From IMG/VR virus record IMGVR_UViG_3300010412_000004, positions 1 to 64,000 of that record: a stretch of 64,000 nt of DNA. One strand, given 5' to 3'. This DNA is from a virus. The notes under the pieces are model-generated. The model was not told the origin of the DNA. It saw only the letters and a list, made by a program, of their open reading frames with translations, and ran no database searches. The position numbers were made by a program, and so were the translations under genes. Positions within the stretch are counted from its first letter, which is position 1; the number at the start of each line of letters is the position of its first letter. Positions 16,265-24,174 of the stretch are shown here, piece after piece.

Positions 16265-16870
16265 TTACTTTGTGGTTTTGAGTTGTCGCCTTCTCAGTCT
16301 TGGATTATTTTGTAACCCTTCTCTTGTTGCTTGTGATACTTGTTTTTCTAAAAATTCTTCCTTTTGTCTATCTGTTACATGAACATCCTCGGCATAATAA
16401 TTTGCCAGAAATAATCTGGTAAGATACTCTAGACTTGATTTCTTATGTTGGGCGGCCCATACCGCTCCTTGTAATATATTTACAGCTCTTTCGGCCTCAT
16501 TTAATTGATTTAGTGAGTCTTGGTACTCAGATTGTGTTATAGCTTTACTTAGAATAGAGGCATCAGTGAGCTTTCCCATATCATATGAGTGGGGGTTTAC
16601 CCTGATGTCCTCCATTATTTCAGACCGCCTAAGATCAAATTTAGCCTTCAGTTTATCCCTTTCTCTTATTGCATCTGCCAGCTTCATTGAATAATTAAAG
16701 TAGAGTCTAGGCTGCCTCATCCACTCTTCATCTAAATTATTTTTGTCTACGTCTAAATCATCATATATCATTTCAAATTCCATTTTTAAAATCTGACAGG
16801 GTTCCTGGTCACGGTCCCTCTGATGGCCCGTATCCCCGGAACGGGTAGTTCCAACAGTGAACCCTATCAT
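16265..16870 (-). CDS. helical protein, possible recombination mediator
   Basis: 201 residues if started at the ATG that overlaps the preceding stop (ATGA). From residue 30 on it is a helical protein (WMRQPRLYFNYSMKLADAIR, LKAKFDLRRSEIMEDIR, KSSLEYLTRLFLANYYAED). The position next to the gp32-like and RecA-like genes and the helical build suggest a UvsY-type mediator, but that is weak. The first 29 residues (VGTTRSGDTGHQRDRDQEPC) look unlike the rest; they are encoded by a GC-rich, strongly folded stretch, and a second Met at residue 30 has no SD. Confidence 0.6.
   Translation of the reverse strand: MIGFTVGTTRSGDTGHQRDRDQEPCQILKMEFEMIYDDLDVDKNNLDEEWMRQPRLYFNYSMKLADAIRERDKLKAKFDLRRSEIMEDIRVNPHSYDMGKLTDASILSKAITQSEYQDSLNQLNEAERAVNILQGAVWAAQHKKSSLEYLTRLFLANYYAEDVHVTDRQKEEFLEKQVSQATREGLQNNPRLRRRQLKTTK
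16798..16865 (-). promoter_or_regulatory. GC-rich three-way-junction RNA fold at gene start
   Basis: Outer stem AGGGTTC(A)CTG with CAGGAACCCT (10 bp, one bulged A), inner hairpin GGAAC/GTTCC (16838-16852) and a second one ACGG/CCGT (16811-16831). It begins at codon 2 of the gene at 16265-16870. It is much richer in GC than its surroundings. No T-arm consensus, so not a tRNA. Could be a translational operator; seen only as base pairing. Confidence 0.45.
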
Positions 16871-17076
16871 TCCTTTTTGAGTTGAGTAAATTTGAGAAAA
16901 GATGCTCCATTAATTTCTATTGATACATTACCATCTTCGATTTTGACCTCAAACATACATCGTGGAAAATATAATTGATGGTTTTCTTTTATCACTCGAG
17001 TTAAGGACATAGGATAGTTAAAGATCTCTACACATCCTTCTCCTACTAAATTGTATCTATTATAGGGCATCTTCAT
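16867..17076 (-). CDS. hypothetical protein (69 aa)
   Basis: Overlaps both neighbours by 4 nt (ATGA at each end), between the clamp-loader gene and the helical protein gene. Mixed beta-like sequence (YFPRCMFEVKIEDGNVSIEING). The coupling suggests a job in the replisome. No family recognised. Confidence 0.65.
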   Translation of the reverse strand: MKMPYNRYNLVGEGCVEIFNYPMSLTRVIKENHQLYFPRCMFEVKIEDGNVSIEINGASFLKFTQLKKE

Positions 17077-18005
17077 AGTTTACATGCCAAATAAAGGTTG
17101 ACAGTTACCCCAGCCAGTTTGCCATGATTGAAACTGGGATCTAAGAATAAGGTTATCATCTCAGCTATTCTATCACTTGGTTTGTTGAGCATCACAGTGG
17201 TTAGATAATTAAGTATACCAACCCTAATTTGTTCCTGCTCTGCATCTACATATTTAAGTAATTTTGCCATCTCTTTAAATTTGTCACCACCAGGAGCGAT
17301 TAATAATTGACATATATCCCTTAAGGAGGTATCTGAGATGTATCCATCTTGGACACCTTTGAGCCTATCTTCAGGTTTAAGATCAATGATTTGATCTAAG
17401 GTTCTAACCGCACATCTACAACTTCCCTCACTCACCCTAGCTATCTCTCTTAATACTTCATCATCTATATCTGCCTTTTCTTTAGAGCATATATCTCTGA
17501 GAAGTTTAATGATTCTAAAGCTAGGTAAGGATTTCATCTCGAAGGTATGACACCTACCTCTAATTGTGTCCAACAACTTTTGAGGATCAGTGGTGCAGAG
17601 AGCAAAGTAGACAAATGAAGGAGGGTGCTCAAGTAAACGTAGGAGGGCGTTTTGGGCATCATTAGTTAGTTTATGACACTCATCCAATATATAGAATTTT
17701 ACATTTCCTCCCATTGGTCTGAAGTTTACTTTCTGTCCTATTTCTCTAATGGTATCTATGCCTCTCGTGTTGGCTGTATCATAAAATTTAAAATCTATTT
17801 CGGCACACCCTAACATAGACTTTATGATTAAAGCCATTGTGGTTTTTCCTGTTCCACTTGGTCCTGTAAACAGAAGAGCATGGGGTAGACCTTTTTCTCT
17901 CTCCATAATAGCCTTTATGGATTTAACCACAGTTTCGTTGCCTATTATATCATCAAGTGTTTTAGGTCTATGTCTAACTTGTAAGCTATACTCTTCTGTA
18001 AACAT
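17073..18005 (-). CDS. clamp-loader AAA+ ATPase (gp44/RFC/DnaX-like)
   Basis: 310 residues. Walker A GPSGTGKT at 48-55, Walker B FYILDECHKL near 106-115, sensor 1 region FALCTTDPQKLL, and the SRC-type arginine finger IRGRCHTF. The C-terminal third is a helical collar. Opens and loads the sliding clamp (22572) onto primer-template. Only one AAA+ loader gene is visible, so the complex would be built mainly from this subunit, as in T4 where gp44 forms four of five subunits. No obvious gp62-type small subunit; the 69-aa neighbour is far too short to assign. Confidence 0.88.
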   Translation of the reverse strand: MFTEEYSLQVRHRPKTLDDIIGNETVVKSIKAIMEREKGLPHALLFTGPSGTGKTTMALIIKSMLGCAEIDFKFYDTANTRGIDTIREIGQKVNFRPMGGNVKFYILDECHKLTNDAQNALLRLLEHPPSFVYFALCTTDPQKLLDTIRGRCHTFEMKSLPSFRIIKLLRDICSKEKADIDDEVLREIARVSEGSCRCAVRTLDQIIDLKPEDRLKGVQDGYISDTSLRDICQLLIAPGGDKFKEMAKLLKYVDAEQEQIRVGILNYLTTVMLNKPSDRIAEMITLFLDPSFNHGKLAGVTVNLYLACKL

Positions 18006-18039
18006 TATAAATCCCTCAAAATTAAAGTCAATAGTGCTT

Positions 18040-18085
18040 CGATATTCAAACTATTTTTAAAAACTAATGTATTTGTATGCGTTAA
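18040..18085 (-). promoter_or_regulatory. AACGCATAYAA-type upstream element
   Basis: Minus strand TTAACGCATACAAATACATT (about 18066-18085) then AT-rich DNA with TTTGAATATCGA, 35-80 nt before the clamp-loader start. The same AACGCATAYAA word occurs 20-30 nt upstream of the recurrent elements at 36882 and 49291. Confidence 0.4.
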
Positions 18086-18095
18086 TTTTTTCCGT

Positions 18096-18548
18096 TTATA
18101 TGAGCCTTCTAATACCTAACAATCTTTCTCTATGATAAGGAGCCACGCTAACTCCATCAGATTGATTCCCACCAAGCACCCAAATTTTGTTTTCTTCTAA
18201 TCCAGAAAAGAATCCAACATGACCTGGAGCATCAAGCACCTCTGGACCTACACTACCATCCCCGCCACCTCTTTTTAGAATAACTACATCGTTTTTGGCC
18301 TCTGCTTTAATAGAGAGTATTGGTATGCCTACTGTTAACCAACTTCGAGCTCTCAGTGATTTAGATCTTGGAAGTCTAAGTAACCAAGCTATATAATTCA
18401 CAAAAGCTGAGCACCATGGCACCTCATCATGTTCTGGCCAATCACCATCAAGTTTGAGCATGGATAGAATTTGAGGATTGTCCTTCTTTCCAGGTATTTC
18501 TTGGATTCCCATAAAACGTAATGCCAAGTCATAGGCTGTTATTTCCAT
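18096..18548 (-). CDS. CHAP/NlpC-like endolysin (TIGR02594 type)
   Basis: 150 residues. Catalytic-type Cys in DEVPWCSAFVNYIAWLL (about residue 46), His in APGHVGFFSGLEEN (about 108) and polar residue in WVLGGNQSDGVSV. This Cys-His layout is that of phage peptidoglycan hydrolases of the TIGR02594/CHAP group, which cleave cell-wall peptides. No signal peptide, so a holin (candidate at 8133) would be needed. It lies on the minus strand among replication genes rather than near the holin. Confidence 0.82.
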   Translation of the reverse strand: MEITAYDLALRFMGIQEIPGKKDNPQILSMLKLDGDWPEHDEVPWCSAFVNYIAWLLRLPRSKSLRARSWLTVGIPILSIKAEAKNDVVILKRGGGDGSVGPEVLDAPGHVGFFSGLEENKIWVLGGNQSDGVSVAPYHRERLLGIRRLI

Positions 18549-18614
18549 TATTTAATCCTCCTTGAGAATAAGATCATCTATTTCTACCTTTATAAATTTA
18601 TAGTAATTATTAAA

Positions 18615-19178
18615 TTATTTTTCAAGATAATAATACAACTGCCTTACAAGTCTACAATCATACATGGCGTCATGAAGAGCTGTTTTATCAGGAATTATTC
18701 CACAGGCTTTGAGTACCGTTTCAAGTTTGAAGTTGGGAAGGAGTGATCTTTTATCTGCTAATGCCCATGCCATAATGGACATCATATCAAGATAGGGCCA
18801 CCAGAAGAAAGAGTTGAAGAAGTTGTCACCATGAGTGATCCAAAGTGTTCTACAGAAGTTGTAATCAAATTTGGCATTATATGCGATAAAGAGCATCTTG
18901 TCTTCTTTATTAAATTTGTCTACTCTCTCCTCAAGCCACGCACCAAATAATTCTTTAAGTTCTATTTGGGATAAAGGGAAATCTCTTATTTGTCTATCAG
19001 TATATGGACACAGTTTTACGGCCTCTGGATCTATTTTTGCATCTTTTGGAGGTCTGGCTTTTTCATTGAACATTCCTCTGTATTTACCATCTTCATCATA
19101 GATAGCTGATAACTGCCAAATGTGATAATCCCTATCATTCTTTCCTGTCGTCTCTACGTCTATGAAGCAGAGTTTCAT
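18615..19178 (-). CDS. DnaQ-like 3'-5' exonuclease (DEDDh)
   Basis: 187 residues. Exo I motif CFIDVETTG (residues 4-12), Exo II FIAYNAKFDYNFC, Exo III ALHDAMYDCRLV with the His of the DEDDh type. Compatible with proofreading or with ribo/deoxyribonuclease trimming. The polymerase at 19521 already carries its own 3'-5' exonuclease, so this one is likely a separate nuclease. SD AAAGGAGATATCAG is strong. Confidence 0.85.
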   Translation of the reverse strand: MKLCFIDVETTGKNDRDYHIWQLSAIYDEDGKYRGMFNEKARPPKDAKIDPEAVKLCPYTDRQIRDFPLSQIELKELFGAWLEERVDKFNKEDKMLFIAYNAKFDYNFCRTLWITHGDNFFNSFFWWPYLDMMSIMAWALADKRSLLPNFKLETVLKACGIIPDKTALHDAMYDCRLVRQLYYYLEK

Positions 19179-19341
19179 CTGATATCTCCTTTATTACCTC
19201 CAAAAGATAGTAGTGAAAATCTCCCTCAGGTCCTACCCAGAAGTAAGACATCATTCTAGGAGCCTTAAGGGAATTTAGGAATTGTATTCTTTCTCTTCCA
19301 GGTTTACCATGTCCTGGATTACCTGCTAAATATAATATCAT
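19135..19341 (-). CDS. MI(I/L)Y-x-A family small protein, copy 1
   Basis: 68 residues starting MILYLAGNPGHG, then RERIQFLNSLKAPRMMSYFWVG. Shares the N-terminal beta-strand plus Ala-Gly and a central R-x-x-S-(Y/F)-(F) word with three other small genes in the window (22380, 23575, 23956). Couples by ATGA to the upstream 56-aa gene and overlaps the DnaQ-like gene by 44 nt. Function unknown. The start resembles the first strand of phage transglycosylase-like proteins, but this is only an impression. Confidence 0.65.
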   Translation of the reverse strand: MILYLAGNPGHGKPGRERIQFLNSLKAPRMMSYFWVGPEGDFHYYLLEVIKEISDETLLHRRRDDRKE

Positions 19342-19508
19342 AAGGGTGTAGAAAGAATGCGGCGAATATGATGAGCAATATAATCAATATGGTCATCTAA
19401 CCACTCTGCATATTCTTCTATTACAGCCTTGTCGTCTTGAGTCAAAGGGATATCCTCCTCCTCACAATGACGGTAAAAATCTGCAAGGAGATCCATAAAT
19501 TTTTTCAT
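19338..19508 (-). CDS. small acidic protein (56 aa)
   Basis: Reads MKKFMDLLADFYRHCEEEDI and on to ...RRILSTPL. SD AAGGAGGAATAAGG is near-perfect. The stop overlaps the next start as ATGA. Fills the gap between polymerase and the MILY gene exactly. Helical, acidic in the middle; no family recognised. Confidence 0.75.
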   Translation of the reverse strand: MKKFMDLLADFYRHCEEEDIPLTQDDKAVIEEYAEWLDDHIDYIAHHIRRILSTPL

Positions 19509-19520
19509 CCTTATTCCTCC

Positions 19521-22151
19521 TTAATAATTTAAATCATAAATTTTGTTACTCTTTTTACCTACCCATTCCTCTTCTTTCCTAATTACTTCTTCCTTCAAAT
19601 ACCAATTTCCATTAATAGGAGTGAACTCAAACTCCATTTCAAGTGGTACTATTATCCATTTATATTTATCCCTTATATCTTTAGTTGCTACCTGTTCTAT
19701 TGTTTCACATACCATATCTTGTTCTGGTGGGTATGTGTCCGTTATCATACTATCATGTATTTGTCCAGGTTGTCCACTCTCCCATCCCTCTTCTATGGAT
19801 ATTTGGTCAATCTTATTACATGACCAAAGTAGACAATGGAATGCCGTACCTTGAATAGGGGTGTTGATTATGATATTTCTGGTTAAATATCCAGACCTTC
19901 TATGACCAAAGAAAGTTTCTACATATCCTGTTTGTAGATATTCTTTAATTACCTTTTCCTGCCATCTTTTAGTATATTTATATTTGTCCCAGTAGGCTTT
20001 TTCTACTTCTTTACAATGATCCTCAAATCTAGGATATGTACCTATATTTTTTGACATTAGGTGGTCTAACATTGGCTGACCTTCTGTTGTGGTCAGTCCT
20101 CCTTCAACTACATTTCTCCATAGATTTTCAGCACATGCCTTGTACCAAGATCCATAGAGTTGAGGGAATGTCCAATTATTTTTTCCATAGAATCTAACCT
20201 TAGAGTCCACAAGTTTTGGTAGAAGTAGAAATAATTCACAGCATACGTCTCTGTGCATATCCGTACCTTTTTGGTAAAGATATTTTATCCACTCAGGATC
20301 TTCTGTGTAGCACCCAGCTATTCTAACTTCCATGGAGGAATAATCACTCTCTATAAATCTAAAATCCTCCGAGGGTTTAATTCCTGACCTGCAATATTCT
20401 TTTGCTTCCTCATCTCTCACAGGGATATTGTGGATATTAGGATCACTTGAGCTACTTCTAAAAGTTCTAGCTGTTGTAAGATTATAAAAGGGATTGATTT
20501 TGCCCTCGAACTCCTCTTGGAAGAATTGATGGAGGTAGGTGTCTCGTATTTTTTTAAGTTTTCTCCACTTTAGTATTAGATTAGTAAAGTTTGAATTTAT
20601 TGCAGAAAGGGACTCTTCATCAGTAGAGTATCCCTTTTTAGTTTCTCTGGTAGGTTTGTATTTGAGTAGGTCATATAGAAGATATTGGAGGTCTTTGCTA
20701 GAGTTATGATTTATAGGCTTTCCTGTGGAGGTTCTAAATTTATCAGCCTCGTTAGATTTGCTAATTAAACCATCTATCAAATCCATCCTTTTGGTTATGC
20801 CCTCTTTGATATCATTTAGATAGTTTGTGTCTACATTAAATCCTCTTAGTTGCATATGGTTAAAAGTGTGAATGGCATCATGAAATAATTCGTAGGCCTC
20901 TAATAGATGAGGATCTTTTTGTATTGTTGCCTTTTGTCTTAGGGTGAGGCTTTTACAAAATTTGGAATCCAGTCCACAATATAACATTGTTTCGTGAGAA
21001 GGAGCATCTTGAATTTTGTTGTATTCCTCATTTTCTGTTTTAAGGAAAGGTTCAACTTCGTCTTCATAACCTTCTATTCCAAAGTTAATATAGGTTTGAA
21101 ATTTGAGTCCTTTAGTTTCCTGTCTTGAGTCAATTATGTGGGAGGCTATCATTGAGCACCAGTCCACTCCTTTAGGATCACATCCAAGTATTACCTTAGA
21201 CCAGAGCATTTCAAATGCCATATTGTGGGCACTCTTTTTTATTCTGTCTTCTTCCCAAATTTCTATCAGCATTTTAGTTATTATATTAAGCTCTTCATTT
21301 TTCCAATATCCTGGTTTTTGAAAAGGGAAGGAGAAGGTATCTGTATTAGTAGATATACTAGCATAGTATATTTTATGGTCAGGTTTGAATGGTTTTTTGC
21401 CTGTGGTTTCATAATCAATCGCAATAGAAGGTTTATGTATCAATACGTTTCTAAGACTTTCCTCAACTTCATTTAGATTAGTGAGTACTCGAACTTTTTT
21501 TTCCATATTCTCATAATCGGGAAATTTATCTATCTTACTCCATTCTACAGCGTTATCCAAATCTCTAAGATAAGTGGTCCAGAGGTTATCATTCTTTGAG
21601 TCCCTATAAGGAGCCGAAGGGTGATACAGAGGGATTATGTATGATTTAAATTTTTGATCTGGTATATTATATCCTCTCCATCTTGTGATGTTCCTTTTTT
21701 TGAATCTATACATAAAAAAGGATTTGGTCGCCGCACTACCCATCAACCAGATGTATTTAGGTTTAGTATCCTCAATGGCTTTTAATACCCAGGGCCTACA
21801 GAATTTTATCTCCCTCTCTAATGGGGTTCTGTTCTTAGGTGGTCTACAGTTTATGGCATTAATCTTATTACAGTCCTCATGAAGATTAATTCCTCTTTCC
21901 TCGAGCAGGCGTTCAAAAAATTGTCCTACATCCCCTACGAGCTCGTCGTTTAGGGAGTCTTCAGTGGCTCCTGGACTTTCGGCTATTATTAATATATCTC
22001 TGTAACCTTTACCACCCACAGGTATTTTAGGACTTTTTACATTCTTATTCAAACCACATTTATTGCAATCTGGTTCTCCAGGTTTATCGTAAAGTATTTG
22101 GTCCTTGCTCCTAGGAGCTTTTTCTCTTTTGAATTTGAAGAATGTTTTCAT
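19521..22151 (-). CDS. DNA polymerase A with N-terminal uracil-DNA-glycosylase domain
   Basis: 876 residues. Residues about 25-205 are a family-4-type UDG domain: CNKC near residue 29, IIAESPGATED (active-site loop), INCRPPKNRTPLE, a later Cys (KFCRPW) and IPLYHPSAPYRD; the four Cys fit an Fe-S site. Then 3'-5' exonuclease motifs AIDYETTG, SAHNMAFEMLW and YCGLDSKF. Polymerase motif A ESDYSSMEVRIAG, motif B region KNNWTFPQLYGSW, motif C GQIHDSMITD (HDS where Pol I has HDE). No 5'-3' exonuclease domain. A similar UDG-polA arrangement is known from SPO1-like phages. Replicative polymerase of this phage. Confidence 0.92.
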   Translation of the reverse strand: MKTFFKFKREKAPRSKDQILYDKPGEPDCNKCGLNKNVKSPKIPVGGKGYRDILIIAESPGATEDSLNDELVGDVGQFFERLLEERGINLHEDCNKINAINCRPPKNRTPLEREIKFCRPWVLKAIEDTKPKYIWLMGSAATKSFFMYRFKKRNITRWRGYNIPDQKFKSYIIPLYHPSAPYRDSKNDNLWTTYLRDLDNAVEWSKIDKFPDYENMEKKVRVLTNLNEVEESLRNVLIHKPSIAIDYETTGKKPFKPDHKIYYASISTNTDTFSFPFQKPGYWKNEELNIITKMLIEIWEEDRIKKSAHNMAFEMLWSKVILGCDPKGVDWCSMIASHIIDSRQETKGLKFQTYINFGIEGYEDEVEPFLKTENEEYNKIQDAPSHETMLYCGLDSKFCKSLTLRQKATIQKDPHLLEAYELFHDAIHTFNHMQLRGFNVDTNYLNDIKEGITKRMDLIDGLISKSNEADKFRTSTGKPINHNSSKDLQYLLYDLLKYKPTRETKKGYSTDEESLSAINSNFTNLILKWRKLKKIRDTYLHQFFQEEFEGKINPFYNLTTARTFRSSSSDPNIHNIPVRDEEAKEYCRSGIKPSEDFRFIESDYSSMEVRIAGCYTEDPEWIKYLYQKGTDMHRDVCCELFLLLPKLVDSKVRFYGKNNWTFPQLYGSWYKACAENLWRNVVEGGLTTTEGQPMLDHLMSKNIGTYPRFEDHCKEVEKAYWDKYKYTKRWQEKVIKEYLQTGYVETFFGHRRSGYLTRNIIINTPIQGTAFHCLLWSCNKIDQISIEEGWESGQPGQIHDSMITDTYPPEQDMVCETIEQVATKDIRDKYKWIIVPLEMEFEFTPINGNWYLKEEVIRKEEEWVGKKSNKIYDLNY

Positions 22152-22411
22152 CTCACCGCGCTCAGAGTTTTAATGGATACATATTTAGGAAGAATTATCA
22201 CTTTTACCTTAGGATCCTTAAGTCCTTTTTTTAATTGTTCTACTGTTTTTTTAAGATATTGTATAGGAACATCTTTTGAAAATTGGACTATAATTTTGTC
22301 CTTTGGATAGAGTTTTATTACATCTCCTAAAAGGAGAGAACCATTTAGATCTCTTACTTCGAACTCATTTACTTTTTCATCAATCATTGTCTCTTGTTCT
22401 TCTGATGTCAT
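22148..22411 (-). CDS. hypothetical protein (87 aa)
   Basis: Acidic N-terminus, then beta-like and helical segments (DKIIVQFSKDVPIQYLKKTVEQLKKGL, KVKVIILPKYVSI). Overlaps the polymerase start by 4 nt and the upstream small gene by 32 nt. No family recognised; coupled to replication genes. Confidence 0.6.
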   Translation of the reverse strand: MTSEEQETMIDEKVNEFEVRDLNGSLLLGDVIKLYPKDKIIVQFSKDVPIQYLKKTVEQLKKGLKDPKVKVIILPKYVSIKTLSAVR

Positions 22412-22568
22412 CTTCAGATATCTCCGCCCTTTTGTAATATTTAAGTGTTATTACGGCCTTTTTAGTATAAAAGAAGGCAATAAATCTGTTCTTTATTCCT
22501 TCCTTATATAGAGTTTTTTCCCTTTTGGATTGTAGTCCAGCAGGAACTCCTGCAAAATAGATTATCAT
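22380..22568 (-). CDS. MI(I/L)Y-x-A family small protein, copy 2
   Basis: 62 residues: MIIYFAGVPAGLQSKREKTL, then IKNRFIAFFYTKKAVITLKYYK. The opening MIIYFAG and the R-F-I-A-F-F-Y word match copies 1, 3 and 4. Starts 4 nt after the sliding-clamp stop. Function unknown. Confidence 0.65.
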   Translation of the reverse strand: MIIYFAGVPAGLQSKREKTLYKEGIKNRFIAFFYTKKAVITLKYYKRAEISEDDIRRTRDND

Positions 22569-22571
22569 AAC

Positions 22572-23594
22572 TTAAGATGGTAATGCTATAACGTGGTTAA
22601 ACCCTTTTCTGGAGAATTTAGCTACATTCTCTCCAATAACCATTACCGTTGCTTTCTCTAATATTTGACTCAGAAATATTGGATTAATATCAAAGTTAAA
22701 TGAACCTTTGTCCAATTTTTCCACGTCTATAATTTTATTAATCCATCCAATATCTTTCTTTGCCCTTACTCGTATTTGGTTCTTAGATACTTCAATCTTA
22801 ACTTGCTTATCTATATCATGTTTTCCATCCGTCATGAAGGTAATAGAATCAATGTTTGTTTTTAGGTCCATTGGCATTTCTACATCAATCCCTTCTACTT
22901 CTAAATATTTCTCAACTTCAGGATACTCTCCCTCCATGGTTCGTGATGAAAAGGTTACTCCGTCCTCTGTCTTGAAGTGAGCCCATCTGTCCGAAATGTG
23001 GAAGTACTTGAGGTTCTCATAGTTAGTGAGCTCTTTAATATTTCTTGCAGGAATGAGGGTGTCCATTGAGGTTTCTTTATTAAGGGTATATTTGCTAATT
23101 CTTGATTCATCACTACTAACTAAAGAGTCTCCTTTGATTCTCACACAGGTTGCAATTCCAGAAGTCATATCAGTGGAGGCCGAAAACATACATAGGGACA
23201 TACCTTCAAGGAAGTCCTTAGGCAATTCTTCCCATTTTCCTTCAAGGGATCTTAGGTTGAGAAGTTGTATCATTTCTTCTGCCTGCCCTCCAGCCATTAT
23301 AGATATGCCGGCCTCCGTTTTAGAAGTTCTAATAGAGAGCTCGTCCTCCTTTTTTTCCATCGTTACTGTGGCTTCTCCTTGGATACTCATAAGAGTTTTA
23401 TAGAGCTCCTCCGCCGACACACTACATTGGAAGTCTGTTTTGAGAGGATGACTGATACAGATTTCATCATTGTATGTCATTACTTCACTTCCAGTAAAGA
23501 TAAAATGGGTGAACTGCTCAATAATATCTCTTTTAGCCAATCCTGGCTTGACACTTTGAAATACCTTAACTAAGTTAGATTTTTCTGCTATCAT
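22572..23594 (-). CDS. DNA polymerase sliding clamp (DnaN-like)
   Basis: 340 residues. Three-part beta-clamp layout by length. Recognisable pieces: SAEELYKTLMSIQGEATVTM (domain 1), SADESRISKYTL-type strand (SSDESRISKYTLNK), SRTMEGEYPEVEKYL (domain 2/3 junction, compare the GEYP motif of DnaN) and the end IGENVAKFSRKGFNHVIALPS. Forms a ring that tethers the polymerase; loaded by the gene product at 17073. Strong SD GGAGAAGGAGAGAAAGA. Bacterial-type rather than T4 gp45-type. Confidence 0.75.
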   Translation of the reverse strand: MIAEKSNLVKVFQSVKPGLAKRDIIEQFTHFIFTGSEVMTYNDEICISHPLKTDFQCSVSAEELYKTLMSIQGEATVTMEKKEDELSIRTSKTEAGISIMAGGQAEEMIQLLNLRSLEGKWEELPKDFLEGMSLCMFSASTDMTSGIATCVRIKGDSLVSSDESRISKYTLNKETSMDTLIPARNIKELTNYENLKYFHISDRWAHFKTEDGVTFSSRTMEGEYPEVEKYLEVEGIDVEMPMDLKTNIDSITFMTDGKHDIDKQVKIEVSKNQIRVRAKKDIGWINKIIDVEKLDKGSFNFDINPIFLSQILEKATVMVIGENVAKFSRKGFNHVIALPS

Positions 23595-23799
23595 TCTTTC
23601 TCTCCTTCTCCTTTGAAAGGTTGAACATTACTCTGTCAAAAGGTTCTCCTGTAAGACCTTCCCAACTTTTTCTTCTAAATTGAAATCCTCCTAGGTCAAG
23701 ATCAAAATAGGAAAAGAGCACATTTCTTTGTTTTCCTTCGGAGGCATTTATATGAGCTTCCCAAAGGTCAGAACCTACAGCCGCGAAATATATTATCAT
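23575..23799 (-). CDS. MI(I/L)Y-x-A family small protein, copy 3
   Basis: 74 residues: MIIYFAAVGSDLWEAHINAS, then KQRNVLFSYFDLDLGG. Follows the family pattern (opening strand, then R-x-x-x-S-Y-F). ATGA overlap with the upstream gene; overlaps the clamp start by 20 nt. Charged C-terminus (LSKEKERKNDSRKI). Function unknown. Confidence 0.65.
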   Translation of the reverse strand: MIIYFAAVGSDLWEAHINASEGKQRNVLFSYFDLDLGGFQFRRKSWEGLTGEPFDRVMFNLSKEKERKNDSRKI

Positions 23800-24011
23800 G
23801 GGAGTATAATTCCGCCCTTTGTTCTTTTCATAGTATTAAAGGCCTTAACCTTTTCTCCTTTTCTCAAGGCCTTTAATACTTCATTTACTGAGTGTAATTG
23901 TCTTCCATCAGATTGTCTTACTACTACTGCTCCGTTTTTTAAATCTCTACTTATTTTATTTATCAGATTTACTGCATCTATTGTCTCCTGGTCCGAAGGT
24001 TTTTTCATCAT
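23796..24011 (-). CDS. hypothetical protein (71 aa)
   Basis: Helical, basic (AVNLINKISRDLKNGAVVVR, VNEVLKALRKGEKVKAF). SD AAAGGAGATGC precedes ATGATG. Overlaps both neighbours. Sits between two MI(I/L)Y family genes. No family recognised. Confidence 0.6.
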   Translation of the reverse strand: MMKKPSDQETIDAVNLINKISRDLKNGAVVVRQSDGRQLHSVNEVLKALRKGEKVKAFNTMKRTKGGIILP

Positions 24012-24174
24012 GCATCTCCTTTACCTTCAATATATTTACCGCTCCTTTATTATGAAAAAAGGACACCAGGCGGTAATATCCTGGGTAGCCTTTCTTAAAT
24101 ACAAATTCTTTCATCTTCTCCTCAGCTTTAAGATTGTTCATTTGAGGGAAGTTACCTGCTTGGTAGATTATCAT
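23956..24174 (-). CDS. MI(I/L)Y-x-A family small protein, copy 4
   Basis: 72 residues: MIIYQAGNFPQMNNLKAEEK, then YYRLVSFFHNKGAVNILKVK. Start overlaps the stop of the DpdA-like gene as ATGA, so it is translated directly after it. Same opening strand and R-x-x-S-F-F word as the other three. The link to the transglycosylase gene is the best clue to the family's role, but no function can be given. Confidence 0.68.
   Translation of the reverse strand: MIIYQAGNFPQMNNLKAEEKMKEFVFKKGYPGYYRLVSFFHNKGAVNILKVKEMHDEKTFGPGDNRCSKSDK

Noticed and set aside
16798-16865. tRNA or hammerhead ribozyme at the GC-rich fold
   Set aside because: Length and closing stem suggested a tRNA, but there is no T-arm consensus or anticodon arm; CTGATG on the plus strand is not followed by the hammerhead GAAA core.
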